Assembly: GCA_037625715.1 (NCBI GenBank)
Contig: JASJHQ010000072.1
Location: forward strand, 1-34,817
Origin: JABAYQ01 sp018608925
Lineage (GTDB): Bacteria > Bacteroidota > Bacteroidia > Flavobacteriales > UBA7312
DNA length: 34,817 nucleotides
Direction of reading: 5' to 3'
In this document: positions 17,505 to 25,937 of the stretch, piece after piece
Position numbering within the stretch: the first letter of the stretch is position 1
Layout of the letters: the number at the start of each line of letters is the position of its first letter
The notes under the pieces: model-generated
The model's database searches: none
What the model saw: the letters and a program-made list of their open reading frames with translations, nothing else
What the model was told of the DNA's origin: nothing
Translations under genes and position numbers: made by a program

Positions 17505-18035
17505 TTAATTTTCTGTTAAGGTTGCTACAACACTTACTTTAATTTCTTCAGCAATATTATACAAAACTACTTTTGGAATTTTTATTTTATAGTCTTTAAG
17601 CAAAACATTAAAGCTAGACTCTATAGAAAGCACACCATCTATCATTTGTAAGTCTGATTCTATTTCTACATTATTAGTAACACCATGAATAGTGAAGTCA
17701 CCTTTACAAACTACCTTATTTTTATTTTGAATATCTATAGATGAAAAACTTATAATTTCTCCCTGAAATACAGCATAAGGATACTTTTCTGATTCTAAAT
17801 AACTTTCATTAAAATGCTCCTGCATTAATGAGTTAGGAAAAACAAAATCTTGGATAGCTATTTTAAAAGCGTACTTACCACTGTTTAAATCAATCACTGC
17901 TCCTAGCTTGTTGTTTACAGCTTCAATATCTTCAAGAGGTGCGGAGGAAAAAAAACTAGCCTCTCCTGTTTTAGTTAGGAACTGCTGAGCAAGTAAAGAT
18001 TGAGAGAAAAACAAAAAAACTAGTAGGTATCGCAT
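17505..18035 (-). CDS. YceI family lipid-binding-like exported protein
   Basis: This 176-residue protein has a signal peptide (1-16, LLAQQ) and the YceI beta-barrel core: FLTKTGEASFFSSAP (about 19-33), FQGEI (about 90) and CKGDFTIHGVTNNVEI (about 108-123). YceI folds are lipocalin-like and bind polyisoprenoid quinone-type lipids, and act in the periplasm. The operon also holds lhgO, a quinone-linked dehydrogenase, which is suggestive but not proof of a link. It lies 20 bases downstream of the UMF1 transporter stop. A TATCTTTG box in that short gap ends 4 bases before the ATG and may be an internal promoter. Confidence 0.9.
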   Translation of the reverse strand: MRYLLVFLFFSQSLLAQQFLTKTGEASFFSSAPLEDIEAVNNKLGAVIDLNSGKYAFKIAIQDFVFPNSLMQEHFNESYLESEKYPYAVFQGEIISFSSIDIQNKNKVVCKGDFTIHGVTNNVEIESDLQMIDGVLSIESSFNVLLKDYKIKIPKVVLYNIAEEIKVSVVATLTEN

Positions 18036-18039
18036 TTAA

Positions 18040-18047
18040 CAAAGATA
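18040..18047 (-). promoter_or_regulatory. Possible internal -7 box abutting the YceI start
   Basis: The reverse strand reads TATCTTTG, TTAA, ATG: a perfect TAnnTTTG match with 4 bases to the start codon, inside the 20-base gap after the transporter gene. It could be chance, but the same geometry occurs before DUF456. Confidence 0.35.
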
Positions 18048-18055
18048 AAGAATAG

Positions 18056-19360
18056 TTAAGTAACATTCCTTTTAAATAATAAATATCCGAAGTAAAACAT
18101 TAACATAACCGCAAACAATCCTGCTTGTTGAGAATCGAACAATTGACTTGACCAAGCAAACAATAAAGGACCTAAAAAAGCAGTAGCTTTTCCTGAGAAG
18201 GCATAAAAGCCAAAAAATTCGTTTTTCTTTTCTTCAGGGGTGATTTTAGACATTAATGTTCTGCTAGAAGATTGATTGGGGCCAGCAAAAAAACCAATCA
18301 ATATAGCAGCAAGCCAAAATATATTCTTAGAACTAAACCAATCAGGAACGCTATCTCCTCCAAAAATTAATTGACACAAACCTGGAAGCTCAGGGGCTAA
18401 AGCACCAATAAAACAAGCTACTATTAAAAATACAATACTAATTTTTATAATTCTTTGACTACTCCATTTATTATCGACTAGACCAAATAAATACGCACCC
18501 AATCCAGCTAAAAGATTTAAAACAATTCCTAAAAATAGTATTTCTTCAAAAGTGAAGCCGATTGTTACAGAAGCATAAATACCTCCCAAAGCAAAAACAG
18601 TTATTAAAGCATCGTTGTAAACCAATCTTGCGATAAGAAAGTTTCGAACTTTTTTATACTCCTTAATTTCTTTAAAAGTGACTAATAAGTTTGCATAAGC
18701 TTGTTTTGCCATTACAAAAAAAGATCCTTTTTTAGGCTTTACCTCTTTAATGTTTACAAAAAACGGAATGCTAAAAATCAAAAACCAAAGAGCAACTAAT
18801 ACATTGGTTGCTCTTATATGTTCTCCCGTTTCTTTATCTAAACCAAATGGAGCAATTTCTACATCTACAAGTAAAAACAAAGCTATAAGCAATGCAAGTA
18901 ATCCGCCTAAATAACCCAATCCCCAACTAAAGCCTGACACTTTTCCAATTTTATCTGAAGAAGCTATTTCTGGAAGGTATGCGTTACAAAAAACAGTCCC
19001 TAACTCAAAAGAAACGTTTGCAACAGTAAAAATCGCTATTGCTAAAAGCATGTTGGAGGTTGGAAAGAAAAGAAGCGAAGTGGCAATTACACACACCAAT
19101 GTACTGACGAACATAATGCGCTTTCTAATAGCAAACCCATCAGCTAAAGCTCCAAAAAAAGGAGACAATATTGCCACTAAAATAGCACAAAAAGAAATCG
19201 AGTAAGACCACCAGTTAGTACCAGTTAACTCATCTGGAGCTATTGACTTAGTAAAATAGGTTCCGTAAATAAAGGTAACCACTAAAGTGGTAAAAGCAGA
19301 ATTAGCAAAATCATACATGGCCCATGACCAAATGATTTTTTTATTGTCTTTTGCAATCAT
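18056..19360 (-). CDS. UMF1-type major facilitator transporter
   Basis: This 434-residue inner-membrane protein has about 12 hydrophobic segments and the N-terminal WAMYDFANSAFTTLVVTFIYGTYF (about 11-34), the marker of the UMF1/Atg22-like branch of MFS. The loop after segment 2 carries a basic FAIRKR MFS-type motif. Substrates of this branch are mostly unassigned; amino-acid efflux is suggested from Atg22 relatives only. I chose the ATG at 19360; the longer ORF from 19378 adds MYIRLI, which is not expected in the family. It leads the five-gene leftward run, and a TACATTCG sequence upstream may be its -7 box. Function beyond transport is uncertain. Confidence 0.85.
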   Translation of the reverse strand: MIAKDNKKIIWSWAMYDFANSAFTTLVVTFIYGTYFTKSIAPDELTGTNWWSYSISFCAILVAILSPFFGALADGFAIRKRIMFVSTLVCVIATSLLFFPTSNMLLAIAIFTVANVSFELGTVFCNAYLPEIASSDKIGKVSGFSWGLGYLGGLLALLIALFLLVDVEIAPFGLDKETGEHIRATNVLVALWFLIFSIPFFVNIKEVKPKKGSFFVMAKQAYANLLVTFKEIKEYKKVRNFLIARLVYNDALITVFALGGIYASVTIGFTFEEILFLGIVLNLLAGLGAYLFGLVDNKWSSQRIIKISIVFLIVACFIGALAPELPGLCQLIFGGDSVPDWFSSKNIFWLAAILIGFFAGPNQSSSRTLMSKITPEEKKNEFFGFYAFSGKATAFLGPLLFAWSSQLFDSQQAGLFAVMLMFYFGYLLFKRNVT

Positions 19361-19420
19361 AATTAATCGAATGTACAATTTTTTATTCTGAATACTACTT
19401 TAGCATGTCACTTTAAATGA

Positions 19421-19428
19421 TACTTTTG
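19421..19428 (+). promoter_or_regulatory. -7 promoter box of the SulP gene
   Basis: TACTTTTG followed by CGAG is a perfect TAnnTTTG match, 21 bases before the TTG start at 19450. This spacing supports that TTG as the true start. Confidence 0.6.
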
Positions 19429-19449
19429 CGAGCTTAAAACAGATACATT

Positions 19450-21024
19450 TTGGATTATAATTTTATTGACAAAAAACAAGGTTCTATCAAAGATGACATT
19501 CTTTCAGGACTTACAGTAGCCTTAGCCTTAGTGCCAGAAGCAGTAGCCTTTGCCTTTGTAGCAGGAATATCTCCAATCATAGGACTTTACGGAGCCTTTA
19601 TGATGGGAATAGTAACTTCATTATTTGGAGGAAGACCAGGTATGATATCAGGAGCTACCGGGGCCATGGCAGTTGTTATGGTTCACTTAATTAAAGAGGG
19701 GGTTGAAATGGGAGGCCAAGAAATGGGCTTGCAATTTTTGTTTTTCACTTTAATTCTGGCCGGACTAATTCAAATAATGGCTGGAGTTTTTAAACTTGGT
19801 AAGTTTATTCGTATGATTCCTCATTCGGTAATGATGGGTTTTGTGAACGGACTAGCAATAGTTATTTTTCTTTCTCAACTAAATATGTTTAAATCGGAAG
19901 GCAAATGGCTAGATAATCCTCAAATGTTTAATATGTTAGGATTAGTAGGACTTACCATGGCAATCATGTATTTCCTTCCTAAAATCACAAAAAAAATACC
20001 TAGTGCACTTGCTGCAATTATTGTAGTTACCTGCATAGTTGTATTCGGAAACATAGACACCTCAACAGTTCAATCATTCATTACTGCAGGTGGTGGCGAC
20101 GGAATAAAAGCTGGTTTACCAACCTTTAATTTTCCAATCATTCCTTTCACATTAGACAGCTTATTGTTCATGCTTCCATACGCTTTAATACTAGCAGCAA
20201 TTGGTCTTATAGAATCTTTAATGACTTTAAACCTAATTGACGAATTAACAGAATCTCATGGTCATGGAAATAGAGAGTGTGTTGCTCAAGGAGGAGCAAA
20301 TATTATTAACGGACTATTTGGAGGAATGGGCGGATGCGCTATGATTGGTCAGAGTATCATAAATATTAAATCAGGTGGTAGAGGAAGACTTTCGGGAGTA
20401 ACTGCAGCGGTCGCTTTACTATGCTTTATTTTGTTTGGATCTACTTACATAGAAATGATTCCTATATCTGCACTAGTTGGAGTAATGTTTATGGTAGTAA
20501 TCGGAACTTTTGCATGGAACACTTTCCGTATTGTAAATAAGGTGCCAATGGCAGATGTTTTTGTAATCGCTCTTGTAACTTTAATGACTGTATTTTTCGA
20601 TTTAGCGATTGCAGTTATATCGGGTGTGATTGTAGCATCCTTAGTATTTGCATGGGAAAACGCTAAACGAATTAGAGCTAGAAAATCAGTGGACGAACAC
20701 GGAGTAAAACACTATGAAATTTACGGGCCTTTATTTTTCGGATCAACTGAACTTTTCCAAAGTAAATTTGACATTAAAAACGATCCGGATGAAATTATCA
20801 TAGACTTTAAAGAATCTAAAATAATGGATCAATCTGCAATTGAGTCAATCAATAAGATTGCCGAAAAATACTTGAAGTTGAATAAAATAATTCACTTAAG
20901 ACATTTATCTCCAGATTGTATTCTTCTTATCAAGAAGGCCAAAGAAATTTGCGATGTAAACGTTCTAGAAGATCCAAACTATTTTGTAGCTATCGACAAT
21001 TACCGGAAAGCAACAACTAAATAA
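19450..21024 (+). CDS. SulP family inorganic anion transporter
   Basis: This 524-residue inner-membrane transporter has a membrane domain (about 15-400) with the SulP signature LSGLTVALALVPEAVAFAF (19-37) and ISGATGAMAVVM (about 65-76), followed by a cytoplasmic STAS domain (about 415-515, IIDFKESKIMDQSAIESIN). SulP proteins move sulfate, bicarbonate or related anions; the substrate here is not resolved, though the Bacteroidetes members resemble bicarbonate-type carriers. No ATG exists before residue 51, which is inside the first helices, and an in-frame stop lies at 19435-19437, so initiation is at TTG 19450. The STAS domain looks complete. It ends at a strong terminator shared with aconitase. 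Confidence 0.92.
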   Translation: MDYNFIDKKQGSIKDDILSGLTVALALVPEAVAFAFVAGISPIIGLYGAFMMGIVTSLFGGRPGMISGATGAMAVVMVHLIKEGVEMGGQEMGLQFLFFTLILAGLIQIMAGVFKLGKFIRMIPHSVMMGFVNGLAIVIFLSQLNMFKSEGKWLDNPQMFNMLGLVGLTMAIMYFLPKITKKIPSALAAIIVVTCIVVFGNIDTSTVQSFITAGGGDGIKAGLPTFNFPIIPFTLDSLLFMLPYALILAAIGLIESLMTLNLIDELTESHGHGNRECVAQGGANIINGLFGGMGGCAMIGQSIINIKSGGRGRLSGVTAAVALLCFILFGSTYIEMIPISALVGVMFMVVIGTFAWNTFRIVNKVPMADVFVIALVTLMTVFFDLAIAVISGVIVASLVFAWENAKRIRARKSVDEHGVKHYEIYGPLFFGSTELFQSKFDIKNDPDEIIIDFKESKIMDQSAIESINKIAEKYLKLNKIIHLRHLSPDCILLIKKAKEICDVNVLEDPNYFVAIDNYRKATTK

Positions 21025-21057
21025 CAAAAAAGGCTCTTCATTTGAAGAGCCTTTTTT
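21025..21057. terminator. Bidirectional intrinsic terminator
   Basis: A stem of AGGCTCTTCA with TGAAGAGCCT and a two-base loop is flanked by A-run and T-run. It begins at the SulP stop codon and lies 20 bases from the aconitase stop, so it serves both convergent genes. Confidence 0.92.
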
Positions 21058-21077
21058 ATGTGATAAACTTTAACAGA

Positions 21078-23345
21078 TTAAGCGTTCTGCTTACGTATTA
21101 AATTTAATGCTGAGCCAGCTCTAAACCAATCTATTTGCTGAGCGTTATAAGTGTGATTTAAAGCAATTATTTCTTTAGCACCATCAGAATGGACCACTTC
21201 TAAATGAAGTTGTTTTCCTGGAGCGAAATCGACTAGGTCGATAAAGTTAAACGTATCGTTTTCTTTTATTTTATCGTAGTCTGATTCAAGATTGAAAGTT
21301 AAACCTAACATCCCTTGCTTCTTAAGGTTCGTTTCGTGAATTCTAGCAAACGATTTTACTATTACAGCACAAACACCCAAGTGTCTTGGCTCCATCGCAG
21401 CATGCTCTCTAGAAGAACCTTCTCCGTAATTATGGTCACCAACTACAATCGTAGGAACATTAGCAGCTTTATAAGCTCTAGCAACATTAGGAACCTCATC
21501 CGAAGATCCATCTAATTGATTGACTACAGAGTTAGTTAGTTCGCTATATGCATTCACAGCACCAATCAGGCAGTTATTAGAAATATTATCTAAATGTCCT
21601 CTATATCTTAACCAAGGACCAGCCATTGAGATATGATCGGTAGTACATTTCCCTTTTGCTTTAATTAAAAGCTTTGCATTTTCTATGTTTTTCTCATCCC
21701 ATCCAGCAAATGGAGTAAGCAATTGCAACCTTTTAGAATCAGGGTTTACAACTACATCAATTGCAGAGCCATTAGCAGCAGGAGCCTGGTAGCCATTGTC
21801 TTGCACGCTAAAGCCATCCGAAGGAAGTTCCATCCCTTTAGGAACCGATAACATTACCTTCTCTCCTGATTCACTAACTAATTCATCTGTAATAGGATTA
21901 AAATCTAATCGGCCTGAAATAGCTACCGCAGCAACCATTTCAGGTGAGGCTACAAATGCGTGTGTGTTAGGGTTTCCGTCTGCACGTTTAGCAAAGTTTC
22001 TATTAAAGGAGTGAACAATAGAATTTTTCTCTTGTTTTTCTGCACCTTCTCTATCCCACTGACCAATACATGGTCCGCAAGCATTAGTAAAAATTCTTGT
22101 AGACTCGAATTTATTAAACGAATCAATAAGACCATCTCTTTCAGCTGTAAACCTAACTTGCTCAGAACCAGGATTAATTCCTAAAATTGCTTTAGGCTTA
22201 ACCCCTTTAGCAACTGCATCTTCTACAATAGAAGCTGCTCTAGTTAAATCTTCGTAAGAAGAGTTAGTACAAGAACCTATCAAAGCCCACTCTACATCAA
22301 GAGGCCAATCGTTTTTTCTTGCTTTCTCTTTCATTTCTGAAACAGGAGTCGCTAAATCTGGAGTAAAAGGTCCGTTAATGTGAGGAGTCAATTCCGATAA
22401 ATTAATTTCGATAACTTCATCAAAATACATTTCCGGATTGTCATATACTTCTTGGTCTCCCGTTAAGTGTTCTTTCACATCATTAGCAGCATCGGCTACA
22501 TCGTTTCTATCTGTTGCTCTCAAATATCTTTCCATACTTTCATCGTAACCAAATGTAGAAGTAGTAGCACCAATTTCTGCTCCCATATTACAAATAGTTC
22601 CTTTACCAGTACAAGACAAAGACTTAGCACCTTCTCCAAAGTATTCTACAATACAACCTGTTCCACCTTTTACGGTAAGTATACCAGCAACTTTAAGAAT
22701 AACATCTTTTGCAGAAGTCCATCCATTCAATTCACCAGTTAATTTAATTCCTATAAGTTTTGGAAATTTTAATTCCCAAGCCATTCCTGCCATTACATCA
22801 ACTGCATCCGCACCACCTACACCAATTGCTACCATTCCTAAACCACCTGCGTTAACAGTATGAGAATCGGTACCAATCATCATTCCTCCAGGAAAAGCAT
22901 AATTTTCTAATACTACTTGGTGTATAATACCCGCACCTGGCTTCCAGAAGCCTATTCCGTATTTATTACAAACCGAACTTAAAAAATTGAATACTTCATT
23001 ATTAGTATTTAAACTATTCTGAAGATCTTTATCCGCACCTATTTTAGCTAAAATAAGGTGGTCAGCATGTGCTGTAGAAGGAACAGCAACATTATCTTTT
23101 CCAGCTTGCATAAACTGAAGTAAAGCCATTTGTGCCGTAGCATCTTGCATAGCAACTCTATCGGGACCGAAATCAACATAATCTTCTCCTCTTGTGAATG
23201 GCTTATCGTTAGACTGTTCCCACAAGTGAGTATAAAGTATTTTTTCTGCTAAAGTTAAGGGCTTGCCTACTAGTTTTCTTGCCTGAGCAATACGAGATGG
23301 AAATTTAGCGTATACTTCCTTTATCATGTTTATATCAAACGCCAT
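21078..23345 (-). CDS. Aconitate hydratase, mitochondrial-type
   Basis: This 755-residue TCA-cycle enzyme interconverts citrate and isocitrate through a [4Fe-4S] cluster in the cytoplasm. The cluster cysteines are C359 (IGSCTNSS) and C423 and C426 (NACGPCIGQW), nearly at the positions of the mitochondrial enzyme. TDSHTVNAGGLG (about 160-171) and DHNYGEGSSREHAA (about 648-661) are substrate-binding stretches. Length and layout match the mitochondrial-type AcnA/ACO2 branch common in Bacteroidetes rather than AcnB. It starts at ATG 23345, is a single gene, and has a promoter with both elements at 23388-23418. No iron-responsive element was looked for experimentally or is obvious in the 42-base leader. 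Confidence 0.97.
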   Translation of the reverse strand: MAFDINMIKEVYAKFPSRIAQARKLVGKPLTLAEKILYTHLWEQSNDKPFTRGEDYVDFGPDRVAMQDATAQMALLQFMQAGKDNVAVPSTAHADHLILAKIGADKDLQNSLNTNNEVFNFLSSVCNKYGIGFWKPGAGIIHQVVLENYAFPGGMMIGTDSHTVNAGGLGMVAIGVGGADAVDVMAGMAWELKFPKLIGIKLTGELNGWTSAKDVILKVAGILTVKGGTGCIVEYFGEGAKSLSCTGKGTICNMGAEIGATTSTFGYDESMERYLRATDRNDVADAANDVKEHLTGDQEVYDNPEMYFDEVIEINLSELTPHINGPFTPDLATPVSEMKEKARKNDWPLDVEWALIGSCTNSSYEDLTRAASIVEDAVAKGVKPKAILGINPGSEQVRFTAERDGLIDSFNKFESTRIFTNACGPCIGQWDREGAEKQEKNSIVHSFNRNFAKRADGNPNTHAFVASPEMVAAVAISGRLDFNPITDELVSESGEKVMLSVPKGMELPSDGFSVQDNGYQAPAANGSAIDVVVNPDSKRLQLLTPFAGWDEKNIENAKLLIKAKGKCTTDHISMAGPWLRYRGHLDNISNNCLIGAVNAYSELTNSVVNQLDGSSDEVPNVARAYKAANVPTIVVGDHNYGEGSSREHAAMEPRHLGVCAVIVKSFARIHETNLKKQGMLGLTFNLESDYDKIKENDTFNFIDLVDFAPGKQLHLEVVHSDGAKEIIALNHTYNAQQIDWFRAGSALNLIRKQNA

Positions 23346-23387
23346 AGATGAAATCTTTTAAGAATTATTATTCATTTTTAAGTGAAG

Positions 23388-23418
23388 CGAATTTACATTT
23401 TTCAATCGAGTAATCCAA
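23388..23418 (-). promoter_or_regulatory. Promoter of the aconitase gene
   Basis: The reverse strand reads TTGG, 19 bases, then TAAATTCG and C. The spacing fits the Bacteroidetes -33/-7 arrangement; the -7 box has one mismatch to TAnnTTTG. It is 42 bases from the ATG and lies 25 bases from the start of the divergent ABC permease gene. Confidence 0.5.
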
Positions 23419-23442
23419 GATATTATCTGTATATTGCATCGA

Positions 23443-24672
23443 ATGAAATTAGTATTAGAAAATATTAAAATCGCCTTGAAATCAGTTCGCACAAACTTAC
23501 TGCGCACCATTTTAACCATCTTCATAATAGCAATCGGTATTACCGCACTTGTTGGCATACAAACAGCCATACAGTCTATTCAGTCTTCTATCAGCTCTAA
23601 TTTTGCAAGCATGGGAGCAAACACTTTCAATATTAGAAACAAAAGCGCTAGAGTTCAAATCGGACAGCAAGGAAGAAAGGCAAAGAAATTTAAAGCTATT
23701 ACATTTTCGGAAGCACTTGACTTTAAAGAAAACAATGCTACAATAACCTCTATCTCGACAAGAGCAACCTCAGGAGGAATTATAAAATACAAATCGCAAA
23801 AATCAGACCCAAATATTAACGTTATGGGTGTAGACGAAAATTACTTAATCGCTTCGGGATACACACTTAAATCTGGTCGAAACTTCAATACAGAAGAATC
23901 ATACGCCTCAAAAAACGTAGTAATATTAGGAAACGAAACATCCAATATATTTTTCAAAAACGAAAGTGCAATTGGAAAAATAATTACAATTGGAGATAAC
24001 AAATACACCATAATTGGAGTACTAGAGTCTAAAGGGTCGAGCATGAGCTTCGGGGGAGATAAGATCTGTTTAATACCTATTTCTAGCGCCAGACAACACT
24101 TCGGCTACCCAAATCAATCGTTTACCATAAGTTGCCTAGCAAACAGCTCTGCAATGCTAGAAACATCTATTAGTGAATCCGTTTCTAAAATGCGAATTGT
24201 TAGAAAATTAAAACCGAAACAGGATGATAATTTTGACATCATCAGAAGCGACAACTTAGCTCAAATATTAATCAACAACTTAAAATACGTTTCGATTGCC
24301 GCAACCATAATCGGTATAATCACCTTATTCGGATCAGCTATTGGCCTAATGAATATCATGCTAGTATCTGTAACAGAGAGAACTAAAGAGATTGGAGTTA
24401 GAAAAGCCTTAGGAGCTACACCTACCATAATTAAAAATCAGTTTCTGATAGAAGGGATTGTGATATGCCAGATTGGAGGAATTGTTGGAATTATTTTTGG
24501 TATTATAGTAGGAAACATTACTTCAATATTTACCGGAGGAATGTTCGTCATCCCTTGGCTATGGATAAGCTACGGACTTATCATCTGTATTGTGGTAGGA
24601 ATAGTTTCTAGCCTTATCCCAGCAATTAAAGCCGCCAGACTCGACCCCATAGAAGCATTAAGGTACGAATAA
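23443..24672 (+). CDS. MacB-type ABC transporter permease
   Basis: This 409-residue inner-membrane protein has an N-terminal anchor helix (about 20-42, TIFIIAIGITALVGIQ), a periplasmic MacB core domain (about 45-265), and three C-terminal FtsX helices (about 285-400) including VSVTERTKEIGVRKALGAT, the motif that couples FtsX permeases to their ATPase. It ends ARLDPIEALRYE, the usual family end. The chosen ATG is 23443; an upstream TTG adds only three residues. No ATP-binding protein, membrane fusion protein or TolC homologue is adjacent, so the partner is encoded elsewhere. The cargo is unknown: lipoprotein, peptide or antibiotic export are all seen in the family. Confidence 0.92.
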   Translation: MKLVLENIKIALKSVRTNLLRTILTIFIIAIGITALVGIQTAIQSIQSSISSNFASMGANTFNIRNKSARVQIGQQGRKAKKFKAITFSEALDFKENNATITSISTRATSGGIIKYKSQKSDPNINVMGVDENYLIASGYTLKSGRNFNTEESYASKNVVILGNETSNIFFKNESAIGKIITIGDNKYTIIGVLESKGSSMSFGGDKICLIPISSARQHFGYPNQSFTISCLANSSAMLETSISESVSKMRIVRKLKPKQDDNFDIIRSDNLAQILINNLKYVSIAATIIGIITLFGSAIGLMNIMLVSVTERTKEIGVRKALGATPTIIKNQFLIEGIVICQIGGIVGIIFGIIVGNITSIFTGGMFVIPWLWISYGLIICIVVGIVSSLIPAIKAARLDPIEALRYE

Positions 24673-24700
24673 AAAAAGCCCACCAATTGGTGGGCTTTTT
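24671..24700. terminator. Bidirectional intrinsic terminator
   Basis: A perfect palindrome (AAAAAGCCCACCAA with its complement) runs straight out of the ABC permease stop codon and ends in five T; the A-run makes it also usable for the convergent rplI gene, 22 bases away. Confidence 0.92.
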
Positions 24701-24721
24701 AAATATTTAAAAGGAATGGAA

Positions 24722-25165
24722 TTAAGCTGCTACAACTTCTAGAGTTAGAATAGCTTTCACTTCTCTATGCAGTCTTACCTCAGCATCATAGACTCCAACT
24801 TGCTTAACATTGTTAAGTTTGATGAATTTTCTATCTACTGTGAAACCTAATTTCGTAAGCTCATCCGCTAAATGGTTTGAAGTAATAGAACCAAATAATT
24901 GTTTTCCGCCATCAATAGTCTTAGCAGAAATTTTAATATTTGTTCCGTTTATTGATTCAGCAATTTTATTAGCGTCTTCAATAATTTTACTTTCTTTTTT
25001 AGCTCTTTGCTTTAAATTTTCATTTAAAACTTTCAAAGCAGTTTCTGTTGCCAAAATTGCTTTTCCAGCTGGAATTAAAAAGTTTCTTCCGTAGCCATTT
25101 TTAACAGCTACAACTTCATCTTTAAAACCCAACTTTTCTACGTCTTGTAATAATATCAATTGCAT
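24722..25165 (-). CDS. rplI: 50S ribosomal protein L9
   Basis: This 147-residue ribosomal protein has the two-lobed L9 form: an N-terminal rRNA-binding domain with LGFKDEVVAVKNGYGRNFLI (about 12-31), a connecting helix rich in lysine and alanine (about 40-75), and a C-terminal domain with HREVKAILTLEV. L9 helps keep reading frame and binds 23S rRNA near the L1 stalk. It is the third gene of the rpsF-rpsR-rplI operon, 10 bases after rpsR. Length is normal. The terminator at 24671-24700 closes the operon. Confidence 0.98.
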   Translation of the reverse strand: MQLILLQDVEKLGFKDEVVAVKNGYGRNFLIPAGKAILATETALKVLNENLKQRAKKESKIIEDANKIAESINGTNIKISAKTIDGGKQLFGSITSNHLADELTKLGFTVDRKFIKLNNVKQVGVYDAEVRLHREVKAILTLEVVAA

Positions 25166-25175
25166 AACTTGGGTT

Positions 25176-25439
25176 TTATTTTAGCAAGTCACCAACATAA
25201 GGCATAAGAGCCATATGACGACAACGCTTGATTGCTTGTGAAACTTTTCTTTGAAATTTCAGTGATGTACCAGTAATACGTCTTGGTAAAATTTTACCTT
25301 GATCGTTTACAAATCTCATCAAGAAATCTGGATCTTTATAGTCGATGTATTTAATACCGAGTTTCTTAAAACGACAGTATTTTTTCGCACTTCTATTGTT
25401 TACATCTACAGGTGCTAAGTATCTTATATTATCTGCCAT
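25176..25439 (-). CDS. rpsR: 30S ribosomal protein S18
   Basis: This 87-residue protein has the S18 core KKYCRFKKLGIKYIDYKDPD (about 19-38) and GKILPRRITGTSLKFQR (about 49-65), ending with the AIKRCRHMALMPY helix. S18 pairs with S6 on the 30S platform. The two genes overlap by one base as TAATG, which suits translational coupling and 1:1 production of the S6-S18 pair. The cysteines near the ends are the usual ones in bacterial S18. Confidence 0.98.
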   Translation of the reverse strand: MADNIRYLAPVDVNNRSAKKYCRFKKLGIKYIDYKDPDFLMRFVNDQGKILPRRITGTSLKFQRKVSQAIKRCRHMALMPYVGDLLK

Positions 25440-25789
25440 TATGCTTCCTGTTTTTTAGTGTTTAATCTTTTTCTTCTGCTTTCAGCGTAAGCGATAGCAT
25501 GCTTGTCTAACTTTACAGTTATCCAACGCATAACTCTTTCTTCACGTTTAAATGCAACGTCGAGCTTTCCTAAAAGGTCTACAGAATCGGTAACGTACTC
25601 AAACAAGAAATAAAATCCTGTCTTTTTCTTTTCGATACTATAAGCCATTTTTTTCAAGCCCCATTGTTCATCGGCAACGATTTTTACCTTGCTTTCTTTC
25701 AAAAGTTCTTTGAACTTTTGTACCGTCTCCTTCGTCTGTTCTTCAGACAAAACGGGATTCAAAATGAAAACGGTTTCGTAACGGTTCAT
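25439..25789 (-). CDS. rpsF: 30S ribosomal protein S6
   Basis: This 116-residue protein has the ferredoxin-like S6 fold: MNRYETVFILNPVLSEEQ at the start, KMAYSIEKKKTGFYFLFEY (about 48-66), and an RREERVMRW-like stretch (FKREERVMRWITVKL, about 79-93). It binds the 30S platform with S18. It leads the operon and is preceded by the clearest promoter in the window (25836-25866) and a 46-base leader. Such leaders in other bacteria can hold an S6-S18 binding site; I cannot show one here. The charged C-terminal tail is typical of Bacteroidetes S6. Confidence 0.98.
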   Translation of the reverse strand: MNRYETVFILNPVLSEEQTKETVQKFKELLKESKVKIVADEQWGLKKMAYSIEKKKTGFYFLFEYVTDSVDLLGKLDVAFKREERVMRWITVKLDKHAIAYAESRRKRLNTKKQEA

Positions 25790-25835
25790 AAAATATAGTT
25801 TAAATTACTCCTTTCTTACCTTTAAAAAAGGGTCG

Positions 25836-25866
25836 CAAAAATAGAAAAATATTCTCATTTAACAAA
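25836..25866 (-). promoter_or_regulatory. Promoter of the rpsF-rpsR-rplI operon
   Basis: The reverse strand reads TTTG, 19 bases, TATTTTTG: both elements of the Bacteroidetes promoter match exactly. The expected start of transcription leaves a leader of about 40 bases before rpsF. Confidence 0.8.
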
Positions 25867-25886
25867 ACAAATGAACAACATATGCG

Positions 25887-25918
25887 TTTGTTATTTGATT
25901 ACTTAATACATATACTTG
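25887..25918 (+). promoter_or_regulatory. Promoter of the alpha/beta-hydrolase gene
   Basis: TTTG at 25887-25890, 20 bases, then TATACTTG at 25911-25918 (one mismatch to TAnnTTTG), 19 bases before the ATG at 25938. Confidence 0.5.
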
Positions 25919-25937
25919 CGTAACAAAGCAAAAATAC

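Noticed and set aside
21315..22742. Several open frames inside the aconitase gene on both strands
   Set aside because: They are shadows of the aconitase frame, which carries the three cluster cysteines; their composition is unlike real proteins here.
23434..23442. TTG start three codons before the ABC permease ATG
   Set aside because: The ATG at 23443 gives the normal family start (MKLVLENIKIALKSVR).
25790..25835. S6-S18 autoregulatory RNA in the rpsF leader
   Set aside because: The leader is short and AT-rich, and I could not draw a convincing stem-loop with the expected CCG element.
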